From: an uncultured Syntrophobacteraceae bacterium
GTDB lineage: Bacteria; Desulfobacterota; Syntrophobacteria; Syntrophobacterales; Syntrophobacteraceae
NCBI GenBank assembly: GCA_937889795.1
Contig: CALBZH010000787.1
Location: 1-14,070, forward strand
Length of the DNA: 14,070 nt
Reading direction: 5' to 3'
Positions 6,784-14,070 of this stretch are shown here, piece after piece. The position numbers and the translations under genes are program-made. The first letter of the stretch is position 1. Each line of letters starts with the position of its first letter. Under the pieces are notes generated by a model, which had not been told where the DNA came from, ran no database searches, and was given only the letters and a program-made list of their open reading frames with translations.

Positions 6784-9681
6784 ATGAACACCCCGAACAG
6801 CCTCATCGGACGCCTCATCGACCAATTCCGATTGGACCAGTTCATCGCCAAGGGTGCCATGGGCCTCGTGTTCAAAGCCTTCGACACCGTCCTCGTGCGA
6901 ACCGTCGCCCTCAAGCTGATTTCCAAGAAGATCGAGGAGGAGTTGACAGAAGAAGAGTCCACCATCCGGGAAGAGGCCCGTAAGCGCCTCATACAGGAAG
7001 CCAAGGCGGCTGGTCGGCTCAATCATCCGAACATCCTGACCATCTACTCCTACGGAGAAACGGACGATTTCGAATACATCTCCATGGAGTACGTGACCGG
7101 CAGGACCCTGGCGCAAGTCGTGCAAGAACGGAAGGTCATCGAGCCGGCGGAAGCGATTGACATCGGGGAGCAAATCCTCATGGCGCTCGAAGCTGCCAAC
7201 AAAGAGCAGATTGTCCACCGCGACATCAAGCCGTCCAACATCATGATCACGGATGACGGGCGGTTGAAAGTCATGGATTTCGGCATCGCCAAGCTTCCTT
7301 CGTTCTCCATGACGACAACGGGGACGGTTCTGGGCACCCCCTATTACATGTCCCCGGAGCAGATCTCCGGTCAGAAGGTGGACATCCGCTCGGACATCTT
7401 TTCCACGGGTGCCGTCCTGTATCAGATCCTAACTGGGGAGCGCCCTTTCGAGGCGACGAATACCGCCACCCTTGCCTACAAGATCGTCCAGGTGGAGCCC
7501 GTGCCGCCGGATGTCCTCAACATCCACATCCCACACCCGCTGGGCGCGATCGTCAAAAAAGCGCTCACCAAAAACCCGAGCCACCGATATCAGACGCCAA
7601 CCGAAATGTTGAAGGCACTGCGAACGCTCAGGCAGGAAGAGGAAGCACGGGCGATCTCGGCGGGCGATGCCACGATGAAGCTTCCCTCTCCCGAGGAGCA
7701 AGCCACGATACAGGTCTACAGGCCCGACAGGCCGCCCACGGAGCCTCTGAAGACAATCCCTGACGCATCGGATCACGAGGAGAAGCGCTCGTCGGCTGCG
7801 GGTCCCGAAGAGAGTGCGCCATCCACGCCCAAGATCCGTCTGGTTCCGACTCAGCCGGAAGCCCATGAGGAGCCAGAAAAGCCCGATCAGGAAACGGTCA
7901 TGGCGGTGAGCGATCAGTCTGCCACGAAAGACCACGAGTCAGAGCCCCATCCCGCTGGCGTGGCCAAGCCCGGCGAGACGCCCTCCCAAAACTTGGATCT
8001 TCCCGAGGACAACTCCAAGGAGGTGGTGCCCGCCGCGCGAGCGCTGAGACAAGCGGCAAAATCGGCCTCTTCCGAACCCGCCGGTGTCAAGAGCGCTCGA
8101 GGTGCTCCAGCCGCAAGAGGCAGCAAGTACGCTCTAGCCGCGGTCATCTGCCTTGCCCTGCTAGGCGGTGGATTTCTGGTGAACAGCTTTCTGAAAGGCA
8201 AAGGTCAAACTGTACCGCCGGGCACTCAAGGAGGTGGTCGACAGACGCCAGGCCAGGCTGTCCCAGGCGCACCCTCTGATGCGGCACCGGGAAAGGAGGC
8301 GAAATCGTCTTCACCGTCTCCGGCACCGGGCTCCACGGAAAGACCGACCGTCGAGTCCCTTTTGCTCCAGGCCAAGAGCCGCCAGTGGGAAAATGATCCC
8401 GTGCAGACTCAGAAGCTGCTCGAAGAGGCCGTGGCGATGGATCCCAACCACTTCGAAGCGAACTTCCAGCTGGCGCGCGTGCTCACTCACCGGCAGGAAT
8501 ATGCCCGGGCCATCGAAGTTTACAAGCGTGCCCTCGCATTGAACAATCAGGCCCCTGAGGTCTATTTCAACCTGGGGTATATCTATCTCAACCAGGGCGC
8601 CTACGATGATGCCATCCAGAACTACGAGGCGTGCTGGACGCTCCACCCTTCGTATCAAGACGAGGTGCTGACAAACCTCGGAATTGCCTATCTCAAGAAG
8701 AACCAGACGGACCGAGCCCAGCAGCTTTTCCAGCAAGCCTTGGACATCAACCCCTCCAACTTCGTGGCCCGAAGCTACATGCGCGGCTCCTCTCCGTCGA
8801 CCGCGACGTCCACGCAGCCTCCTGCATCTGGACCACCCGCGGAGCCCACCGCTTCAGCGGACAAGACCGCCCAGGCGTCCCAGAGAGCCACCTCGCTCGT
8901 GGATGAAGCGAAAGGCCTGATCCAGACCAATCCAGCATCGGCCGGGAAACTGCTCCGAGAAGCGGTCAATCTGGATCCGAACAGCTTTGAGGCGCACCTC
9001 CAGCTGGGTCGACTCTACACGTTCCAGAAGAATTTCGACACGGCGATCAAGCACTACGAGAAGGCCCTCAGGCTGAACGAGCAGGCACCGGATGCCTATT
9101 TCAATCTCGGCTTCATCTACATGGCGCAGAAGCAATACGACCGGGCGATCCAGAGCTACGAGGCGTGCCTCGGATTGAAACCGCCTTATACGGATGAGGT
9201 CCTCACCAACCTTGGAATCTCTTACCTGAGGAAGACTGCTCCGAGCCAGGCGCGCACCCTGTTCGAGGAAGCTTTGGACCACAACCCCAATAACGAGATC
9301 GCCCGCAGCTATCTCGCTCAACTGGACAAGGCTGCGGACTCGGCGCCTGGGAGTCCGCAGGCGACGGGAAGCTCGCCCGGTCAACCAGAAGCCTCACGAG
9401 TCGAAGGGCAGTATTCCGTAGCGGGCGTCAATCCCGGTGGAGCGCCCTATGAGGGGACCGCTTCGATCAAACGGTCCGGCGACCGATACAATGTGAACTG
9501 GCAGATTGGCTCCGACGCGTTCGCGGGCACCGGGACCCTCGTCGGGGATACGCTCACGGTGAACTGGAAGAGTAGCACCGGGGGCTCAGGCTTGGTCATT
9601 TACACCATGACGACGGACGGGGTTCTGAAGGGCGTGTGGGCCGGAGGGAAAGGCTCGGAAACACTCACACCCGTGCAATGA
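6784..9681 (+). CDS. Membrane Hanks-type Ser/Thr protein kinase with duplicated TPR blocks (965 aa)
   Basis: A complete kinase domain (about 13-275) shows the Gly-rich loop GAMGLVF (24-30), K44 in VALKLI, HRDIKPSN (D147, N152), DFG (165-167) and SPE (E192). The activation segment is Thr-rich (TTTGT), as in autophosphorylating Hanks kinases. A low-complexity Pro/Glu juxtamembrane stretch (about 290-445) leads to one transmembrane helix at about 449-470. The rest should be outside the cytoplasm: a Pro/Ser linker, TPR block A (about 524-668), TPR block B (about 703-849), and a beta-rich C-terminal domain (about 875-965) with a Y-x-V-x-W / GTGTL pattern I cannot name securely. The ribosome site GGAGAG is 8 nt before the ATG. 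The 35-nt gap after the FHA fusion gene suggests one operon, making that FHA domain a candidate substrate reader. Sensing by external TPRs is inferred. Confidence 0.93.
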   Translation: MNTPNSLIGRLIDQFRLDQFIAKGAMGLVFKAFDTVLVRTVALKLISKKIEEELTEEESTIREEARKRLIQEAKAAGRLNHPNILTIYSYGETDDFEYISMEYVTGRTLAQVVQERKVIEPAEAIDIGEQILMALEAANKEQIVHRDIKPSNIMITDDGRLKVMDFGIAKLPSFSMTTTGTVLGTPYYMSPEQISGQKVDIRSDIFSTGAVLYQILTGERPFEATNTATLAYKIVQVEPVPPDVLNIHIPHPLGAIVKKALTKNPSHRYQTPTEMLKALRTLRQEEEARAISAGDATMKLPSPEEQATIQVYRPDRPPTEPLKTIPDASDHEEKRSSAAGPEESAPSTPKIRLVPTQPEAHEEPEKPDQETVMAVSDQSATKDHESEPHPAGVAKPGETPSQNLDLPEDNSKEVVPAARALRQAAKSASSEPAGVKSARGAPAARGSKYALAAVICLALLGGGFLVNSFLKGKGQTVPPGTQGGGRQTPGQAVPGAPSDAAPGKEAKSSSPSPAPGSTERPTVESLLLQAKSRQWENDPVQTQKLLEEAVAMDPNHFEANFQLARVLTHRQEYARAIEVYKRALALNNQAPEVYFNLGYIYLNQGAYDDAIQNYEACWTLHPSYQDEVLTNLGIAYLKKNQTDRAQQLFQQALDINPSNFVARSYMRGSSPSTATSTQPPASGPPAEPTASADKTAQASQRATSLVDEAKGLIQTNPASAGKLLREAVNLDPNSFEAHLQLGRLYTFQKNFDTAIKHYEKALRLNEQAPDAYFNLGFIYMAQKQYDRAIQSYEACLGLKPPYTDEVLTNLGISYLRKTAPSQARTLFEEALDHNPNNEIARSYLAQLDKAADSAPGSPQATGSSPGQPEASRVEGQYSVAGVNPGGAPYEGTASIKRSGDRYNVNWQIGSDAFAGTGTLVGDTLTVNWKSSTGGSGLVIYTMTTDGVLKGVWAGGKGSETLTPVQ

Positions 9682-9748
9682 GACAACAGGGATTGGGAAG
9701 CTTGGCTGTCATGAGGAAACGCGTACGTGAATCGAACGAGGAGGGCCA

Positions 9749-10192
9749 ATGATGAGAAACACCTGGAGATGGATGCTCCTAGGGCCATTGCTGCTGCTCG
9801 CCCTGGCCGCATGCAGGACCATGAGTCACGACGAGATTAAAGACCGGGTGGACACACCCGCTCCCGTGGTCGCGCCATCCAAGTACATCTTTCATCGGGT
9901 TAAGCCGGGAGAAACCATGGCCAGCATCTCACGATGGTACACGGGCAAGGAAAGCAACTGGAAGGAAATCGCCCGAGAGAACCCGGAGCTAAAACCCTTT
10001 GCATTGAAAAAAGACGACATTGTCAAGGTCCCAACGGCCTTGGCTAAGTCTCACCTGGACCCCCCATCCGGGTCTACGGCCCCCGCCAAGAAGCCAAAGA
10101 AAGCAAGCTCGACTCCTGCCAGTAAGGGGGGACCGCCGGAGGACAGCGGAGCCTCGGGCGCCGACGAGGAAGCCGTGTTCGGACCGAAATGA
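9749..10192 (+). CDS. LysM-domain lipoprotein (147 aa)
   Basis: The N-terminus has an Arg-containing start, a hydrophobic run and a lipobox ending LALAAC (Cys22), so the product should be a lipid-anchored envelope protein. A single LysM domain follows (about residues 48-92): the FHRVKPGETMASISRWY start and the NPELKPFALKKDDIVKVP end are characteristic. LysM domains bind N-acetylglucosamine-containing glycans, mostly peptidoglycan. The last 50 residues are a Lys/Pro/Ser/Gly-rich tail with no fold signal. GAGGAG at 9738-9743 serves either ATG 9749 (5 nt) or the adjacent ATG 9752 (8 nt); the choice changes one residue. It lies 67 nt after the kinase gene on the same strand, so it may be co-transcribed and could present a cell-wall signal near the kinase's outer domains. 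That functional link is inference. Confidence 0.88.
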   Translation: MMRNTWRWMLLGPLLLLALAACRTMSHDEIKDRVDTPAPVVAPSKYIFHRVKPGETMASISRWYTGKESNWKEIARENPELKPFALKKDDIVKVPTALAKSHLDPPSGSTAPAKKPKKASSTPASKGGPPEDSGASGADEEAVFGPK

Positions 10193-10609
10193 CGAAGGAC
10201 CAATTCCACTCGCTATTCAACCGGTTGCTCGGCAGTCCAGCTTCCGCTGACCACTCCGGCGGCACTGCCGAGCTTCACCGCATGAACCGACATCTTGCAT
10301 GCACCGCTTCGGAAACCCCGGGGTCCTTCGATACCCTCCGCAGTCCGCCAGGATCAGGCTCGACCAAGAGAAGACGGCGCCTCAGTCGTTTTCTGGAAAC
10401 CAAATGATGGCAGTACTCGTCTTTGTGTGGTAGTGTTCGCAAGGTCGTTGCGCCGGTTGAGCGATTTAGACACCGCCCCGCCCATACCGGACACACCTTA
10501 GGCAATCGCGAATAATCCCGATTGCCGCTTGCGTGGCAAGAGCACACGCTGCAAGGACGCTGCGTTGAAAAACGCTGGTTTTTGGGGGACAGTATCCAAA
10601 GGAGACAGG
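10193..10609. other. 417-nt gap upstream of the FKBP gene; no convincing gene
   Basis: A 72-codon frame (10189-10407) begins with an ATGA overlap on the LysM stop codon but has no family resemblance, is rich in Arg/Ser/Pro like a shadow frame, and is not called. The only structure I see is an 8-bp perfect inverted repeat at 10501-10526. The ribosome site AAAGGAG (10598-10604) serves the FKBP start at 10610. A promoter for the FKBP gene should lie here, but I cannot pick out a good one. Confidence 0.5.
10501..10526. repeat. Perfect 8-bp inverted repeat GGCAATCG / CGATTGCC, 10-nt loop
   Basis: The arms are at 10501-10508 and 10519-10526, separated by ten nt (CGAATAATCC). No T-tract follows, so it is not a standard intrinsic terminator. 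Its position about 85 nt before the FKBP start would suit a repressor or activator operator, or an RNA hairpin in the leader. Confidence 0.45.
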
Positions 10610-11299
10610 ATGAAACTGAAATGCATGGCCATCGCCGGAGTCTTACTGCTGACTGCTCAGGTAAACGCCCAGGAGACGCAGATGCTCAAATCCCAGAAGG
10701 AAAAGGTCAGCTACAGCCTCGGGGCTGACATGGCGAAAAATTTCAAAAAGCTGGGCGTCGAGATCGACATGGAGATCTTGATGAAGGGAATGAAGGACGT
10801 GTTCGCGGGCGAAAAACCGCTCATGTCCGACGACGAGATCCGAGCCACCATGACGGCGCTCCAAACTGAGCTCCGGCAAAAGCAGGTGGAAACCGCCAAG
10901 GCGGCTGCGGAAGAGAATAAAAAGGCCGGCGACGCGTTTCTTGAAGAGAACAAGAAAAAGGATGGCGTGGTCGTCCTGCCGAGTGGGCTTCAGTACAAGA
11001 TTCTCAAGGCGGGAGACGGCAAGAAGCCCACGGATGCGGACACCGTTGAGTGCCATTACCGGGGAACCCTGATCGATGGAACTGAATTTGACAGCTCCTA
11101 CAAACGTGGTCAGCCCGCCTCCTTCAAGGTCACCGGGGTCATTGCTGGCTGGACCGAGGCGCTGAAGGTCATGCCGGTGGGGTCCAAATGGCAGCTTTTT
11201 GTTCCACCGCAGCTTGGCTACGGCGAGCGGGGAGCGGGCCGCGAGATTGGCCCCAATGCCACGCTCATTTTTGAGGTGGAGCTTCTCGGAATCAAGTAA
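10610..11299 (+). CDS. Exported FKBP-type peptidyl-prolyl cis-trans isomerase, Mip/FkpA-like (229 aa)
   Basis: This enzyme catalyses cis-trans isomerisation of Xaa-Pro bonds and acts as a folding chaperone in the periplasm or outer membrane. Residues 1-20 form a signal peptide with a predicted cut at VNA|QE. Residues about 30-110 are the helical Mip/FkpA dimerisation domain (YSLGADMAKNFKK start, then a long Lys/Glu/Ala helix). The FKBP domain follows (about 118-229) with active-site landmarks VECHYRG, EFDSSY, VIAGWTEAL, PQLGYGERG and the final LIFEVELLGI strand. The in-frame ATG at 10529 is rejected because it would bury the signal peptide; ATG 10610 has AAAGGAG five nt upstream. It lies 417 nt after the LysM gene and so probably has its own promoter. 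Confidence 0.93.
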   Translation: MKLKCMAIAGVLLLTAQVNAQETQMLKSQKEKVSYSLGADMAKNFKKLGVEIDMEILMKGMKDVFAGEKPLMSDDEIRATMTALQTELRQKQVETAKAAAEENKKAGDAFLEENKKKDGVVVLPSGLQYKILKAGDGKKPTDADTVECHYRGTLIDGTEFDSSYKRGQPASFKVTGVIAGWTEALKVMPVGSKWQLFVPPQLGYGERGAGREIGPNATLIFEVELLGIK

Positions 11300-11311
11300 C
11301 GCGGAAGAGAA

Positions 11312-11364
11312 GCGCCTTGGGGCATCGATGGACGGCGAAGCCTGAACGGATGCCCCAAAGGCGC
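11312..11364. terminator. Long hairpin between convergent genes, probable bidirectional terminator
   Basis: GCGCCTTGGGGCATC (11312-11326) pairs with GATGCCCCAAAGGCGC (11349-11364), leaving one bulged base and a 22-nt loop. It begins 13 nt after the FKBP stop and ends 9 nt before the last codon of the convergent AT-rich gene, the expected place for a shared terminator. The T-tract is weak on both sides, so Rho-independent action is not assured; it could instead protect 3' ends. Confidence 0.55.
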
Positions 11365-11372
11365 AAGCCCTT

Positions 11373-11915
11373 CTACCTTTCCTCTTGGGATATTATCTTC
11401 CCTTTGCTGTCATAATGCGTTCTTTTCTTCTCCAGCCCTTTGCTGTCATAGTCGATGATCATTTTAGATACCACATGTGTTTTAGCCCACTTATCCGTGT
11501 AGAAGAATTCACTGACTTTCTTGTTACCGTTTTCGTGATATTTTTCTTCGCATTTATACATCCCATTATAGCTAGAATAAGCATCTGTGTAGTAGAATTC
11601 CGCTTTCGTCAATAGAGTCTTTGTACGACTCTGGAAATAGTACTGCTCTCGCTTCTTAACTCCATCTTTCTTTGAACGTTCGTCCGTATAATAGGATTCA
11701 ATTTCTCTAATTTTTCCATTGGCATCATAAAACTCAATGATCTTATATATACCTTCTTCGTATCGACTGCTACCTTTCTTATAGGTTGTCTCTTCGGTTT
11801 TTCCACCAAATTCATTATTTTGACTTGTTATTCTTTCTTCCGATGCAAATGTATAAGATAAGGAGAACAACCAAATCAGTACACAGCCAATTGCCAATCT
11901 TCTAATTCTATTCAT
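11373..11915 (-). CDS. AT-rich gene for a secreted repeat protein of unknown function (180 aa)
   Basis: I do not recognise a named family. Residues 1-24/25 form a clear signal peptide (MNRIRR, hydrophobic core, cut near FAS|EE), so the product is exported; there is no lipobox. The mature part has three copies of a unit centred on (Y/F)YTD at 75-78, 108-111 and 138-141, separated by 33 and 30 residues, interspersed with Y-D/H-x-(N/K)-G turns (YDANG 63, YHENG 126, YDSKG 156 and 168). The turns resemble MORN-type or bacterial 'toxin-antitoxin YwqK' repeats. The protein is rich in Lys, Tyr and Glu. A GGAGG ribosome site lies about 6 nt before the ATG. Base composition is far lower in G+C than either neighbour (for example 22 of 60 in 11461-11520, against 35 of 60 in 12421-12480), indicating recent transfer. 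Confidence 0.8.
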   Translation of the reverse strand: MNRIRRLAIGCVLIWLFSLSYTFASEERITSQNNEFGGKTEETTYKKGSSRYEEGIYKIIEFYDANGKIREIESYYTDERSKKDGVKKREQYYFQSRTKTLLTKAEFYYTDAYSSYNGMYKCEEKYHENGNKKVSEFFYTDKWAKTHVVSKMIIDYDSKGLEKKRTHYDSKGKIISQEER

Positions 11916-11965
11916 GATTTCCTCCTGCCCTTTAATCTAGATCCACATCGTGTATCATCAACCCT

Positions 11966-12955
11966 CTATAGATAGCCGACCGCCCTATACCTTTCTATCT
12001 TTTGAGGGATGACCTTGCTCCAATATTCACTGAAATCGAATTGCGAATAATCATGGCATGGCGCAGGTCCGGTATCAACCAAAAGGCAGTGGCAGTCATT
12101 CTCCCCGAGCTTCACAAAGATATTATTAGGGCTGATGGAGGTCTTGGCGGCCGGGTATTTGCCAAACAGATCGAGCAGGCGGGCAACGAACCGGGCTACC
12201 GCCTCGAAAACCAGACGGTGGAGAGGCGCTTCCGAGGGTCCCAGGGTGGAGTAAAGCCGCGCGAGCGATTCTCCGGCCAGGCGCTCCTTGATCATGTAAC
12301 GGCCATAAGGGTCCGCCGCCACGATCCGCGGCACCGGGATGCCTTCTGAGTCGAAAATGCGCGTTACCGCGTATTCTTCCTGCAGGTGCTCGCGGCTGTA
12401 GGGTCTGGGCTTGGCGATTTTCAGCACCGTCTGCTCATTTTCCCGGTAGGCGAACACGACGCCATTTTCGCCTTCCCCCAGCTTCGGAATCTGGACGGTG
12501 TAAAGCTGACCGTTGAGCTCGACGGGGCACCCCTGAGGCGGCGCCGCGGCGAGACTTGTCAGAACATGGTAGGATTCATTGTCGAGATAAAGCTGTTTGA
12601 GGTCGTCTTCGAGGCAAGCGACGTACTGCTGTGACCCAAATGCCAGGCTGGTTTCCGTCTGGCTCTCCTTCAAGAACATGCCATAGTAGCCGGCCCGCCG
12701 CAGGGCCTCGATCAGGTCGCCCACCTCGCTGTATTCCGGCGCGAACATGAGCTCGAACAGGCCGGCTTCCTTTCCGCTCAACGACCGAAAGCCACACCGC
12801 CGACATTCCTCCACCTGCACATTCCTGAGCCGGATGACCGACCCGGATATGGTGATGTCCTGATCGACCTGCCCCGTGGTCAAAATGGATTCCTCGCACT
12901 GAGGGCAAATCTCACGGTCGTCGCAATCCTCTCGTTCCAGCAGAGCCGTGCTCAC
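11966..12955 (-). CDS. Zinc-ribbon plus kinase-like protein with altered catalytic loop (329 aa)
   Basis: The N-terminus is a YgiT/MqsA-type zinc ribbon: C17-P-Q-C20 and C51-R-R-C54-G, the spacing and 'CxxCG' end typical of that finger. A linker of about 80 residues follows. Residues about 145-329 are a protein-kinase-like domain: Gly loop GEGENGVVF (160-168), K179 in VLKIAK, E193/E194 as the likely helix-C Glu, hinge IKERLAGESL, catalytic loop TSISPNN (272-278) and metal site D294 in LLVDTG. The loop matches HGDLSPxN of RIO/APH-like kinases except that the catalytic Asp is S273. The start is GTG 12955 (AGGAGGT upstream), not ATG 12991: it overlaps the TGA of the preceding gene as GTGA, implying translational coupling. 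It is paralogous to that gene's product. Substrate and activity are unknown; a pseudokinase or scaffold is likely. Confidence 0.78.
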   Translation of the reverse strand: MSTALLEREDCDDREICPQCEESILTTGQVDQDITISGSVIRLRNVQVEECRRCGFRSLSGKEAGLFELMFAPEYSEVGDLIEALRRAGYYGMFLKESQTETSLAFGSQQYVACLEDDLKQLYLDNESYHVLTSLAAAPPQGCPVELNGQLYTVQIPKLGEGENGVVFAYRENEQTVLKIAKPRPYSREHLQEEYAVTRIFDSEGIPVPRIVAADPYGRYMIKERLAGESLARLYSTLGPSEAPLHRLVFEAVARFVARLLDLFGKYPAAKTSISPNNIFVKLGENDCHCLLVDTGPAPCHDYSQFDFSEYWSKVIPQKIERYRAVGYL

Positions 12956-14070
12956 GTCTGCACCTCCTCGCCATGCGATTCGGGGATGCATTCAAGTAAC
13001 CGCTGATAGGAGTCGTCGAGGGAGTAAAGCCGTTCCGCGACAATCTTGGCAATATTGTGGATCAGCTTATACGGGGCCGTCAAATTCGCCTTGAGCATCT
13101 CCTCGAATCGATCGTGGTCGATTTCGATGAGCTTGCAGGGCCTCGCGGCAACCACGGTCATGGAACGCGGCACGCGCAGAAGAAACCCCATTTCCCCAAG
13201 CACAGACCCGCTGCCGATGCGCAGAGGTGGGGTATCCGGCCTCATGTAGTGTCCTTTGCGAAGCACGACCTCCCCTTCCAGAATGAGGTAGAAATTCTCC
13301 CCCACCGCCCCTTCCCGTAGGATGATCTCCTCGGCGTCGAACTCCACCGTCCGGGCGATCTTGAGCAAGAGAAAGATTTCGGCCGGCTTGAGCCCATGGA
13401 AGATGTCGAACGTCCCGGCCTCATCACGCTCCGACTGGGTCACTTGCCTCGGGACCAGCCATTGGAGATATCCGGTTCGCTGATACTTTCTGATTCGCTC
13501 GGGCAGCACCTCGTTCCAATACTTGTCGAAGCTGAACCCGTCATAATTCTTCTTCAAAACGGTACCGGGATCGATGAGCACGAATTGGGCGGGAGAAGGA
13601 AAGCGGTTTCCCTCCGTGAGCGCATAGAGGTTGTTCGGGCTGATGCTGACTTTGCAGTCCGAGCGCTTCCTGAACAACTCGAGCAGGGTTCCGATGAAAT
13701 CCTTGAGTCCATCGAGGATGAGGTTTTGGGTACGCACCGACAGGGTATTGAACCGCAGATACAGGCTCGTGATGGATTCGCCCTCGACGAGCTCCTTGAC
13801 GCAAAAGCGTCCCAGGGGGTCCATGTAGTGGATCCTCGGAACCCGGACCTGCTCGGACAGGAAATACTCGGTCGTCATGGCTTCTTCGAGCAGCCGTTCG
13901 CGACAGATGGGCTGCTGCTTAGCCACCTTGACACACAAGGGACCGACTGTTGGCGGTAAGTCAATAAAGTGACCCCGAAGCGGGTAAACGAGCCCCCTGT
14001 CCCCTTCCCCTAAAGGAGGCAAGCCAACGGTGAGGTCTTTTCCTCCGTAGTGGATCGGGACCTCCCGGCT
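12952..14070 (-). CDS. Kinase-like protein with C-terminal cNMP-binding domain, 5' end cut by window edge
   Basis: The frame is open to the last base of the window, and the residues upstream of TTG 14022 (EVPIHYGGKDLTVGLPPLGEG) align with PVELNGQLYTVQIPKLGEG of the neighbouring paralogue, so the true start lies beyond 14070. The kinase-like domain shows GEGDRGLVY, K in LCVKVAK, a VPRIHYMDPLGRFCVKEL segment, the loop KVSISPNN (about 13631-13653) and FVLIDPG. As in its partner, the catalytic Asp is Ser. A cyclic-nucleotide-binding domain follows (FDIFHGLKPAEIFLLL to the C-terminus) with the phosphate-binding cassette LGEMGFLLRVPRSMTVVA. Both the Glu and the Arg of the cassette are present, so ligand binding is plausible. 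The stop codon overlaps the next gene's start. The missing N-terminus might carry a zinc ribbon like the partner; that is a prediction. Confidence 0.82.
   Translation of the reverse strand, partial: SREVPIHYGGKDLTVGLPPLGEGDRGLVYPLRGHFIDLPPTVGPLCVKVAKQQPICRERLLEEAMTTEYFLSEQVRVPRIHYMDPLGRFCVKELVEGESITSLYLRFNTLSVRTQNLILDGLKDFIGTLLELFRKRSDCKVSISPNNLYALTEGNRFPSPAQFVLIDPGTVLKKNYDGFSFDKYWNEVLPERIRKYQRTGYLQWLVPRQVTQSERDEAGTFDIFHGLKPAEIFLLLKIARTVEFDAEEIILREGAVGENFYLILEGEVVLRKGHYMRPDTPPLRIGSGSVLGEMGFLLRVPRSMTVVAARPCKLIEIDHDRFEEMLKANLTAPYKLIHNIAKIVAERLYSLDDSYQRLLECIPESHGEEVQT

Noticed and set aside
10189..10407. 72-codon plus-strand frame starting with an ATGA overlap on the LysM stop codon
   Set aside because: It has no recognisable family, an Arg/Ser/Pro-heavy shadow-like composition and no ribosome site of its own beyond chance; coupling alone is not enough.

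Overview
The window (about 14 kb, mostly near 58% G+C by eye) looks like chromosome from a signalling-rich Gram-negative bacterium. The pairing of a Hanks-type kinase with FHA, TPR and cyclic-nucleotide-binding (cNMP) domains and a NapH/NosR-like iron-sulfur membrane protein suggests a deltaproteobacterial (Desulfobacterota-like) lineage. That placement is inference only; no rRNA or other phylogenetic marker is present.

Layout. Positions 125-532 (+) encode a stand-alone CheY-like receiver. Its 3' end overlaps tail-to-tail with a PPP-family metallophosphatase on the minus strand (489-1166). Divergent from the phosphatase is a YfbR-like HD-domain hydrolase (1327-2514, GTG start). A 574-nt gap follows, with a TTGACA/GATAAT promoter, a short direct repeat, and what looks like the frameshifted remnant of a small SmpA/OmlA-like lipoprotein gene. 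Then comes the core: a 1219-residue fusion (FHA, cNMP-like, degenerate AAA+, polytopic NapH/NosR-like Fe-S module, periplasmic beta domain), and 35 nt later a 965-residue Ser/Thr kinase with a transmembrane helix and two duplicated TPR blocks predicted outside the cytoplasm. These are followed by a LysM lipoprotein and a secreted Mip/FkpA-type FKBP prolyl isomerase.

The right-hand third is on the minus strand. A hairpin separates the FKBP gene from a visibly AT-rich gene for a secreted repeat protein (11373-11915), probably a recent arrival. Upstream of it are two overlapping (GTGA) genes for paralogous kinase-like proteins. One has an N-terminal YgiT/MqsA-type zinc ribbon. The other has a C-terminal cNMP domain and runs off the right edge. 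Both have Ser where the catalytic Asp of the kinase loop should be.

Working hypothesis: the membrane kinase phosphorylates Thr residues read by the FHA domain of the adjacent redox protein, so that envelope conditions (TPR, LysM and FKBP proteins) are coupled to an Fe-S electron-transfer module. The PPP phosphatase may be the antagonist. The fusion protein, with its apparently inactive enhancer-binding-type AAA+ core, and the pair of catalytically altered kinase-like proteins are the most unusual items.
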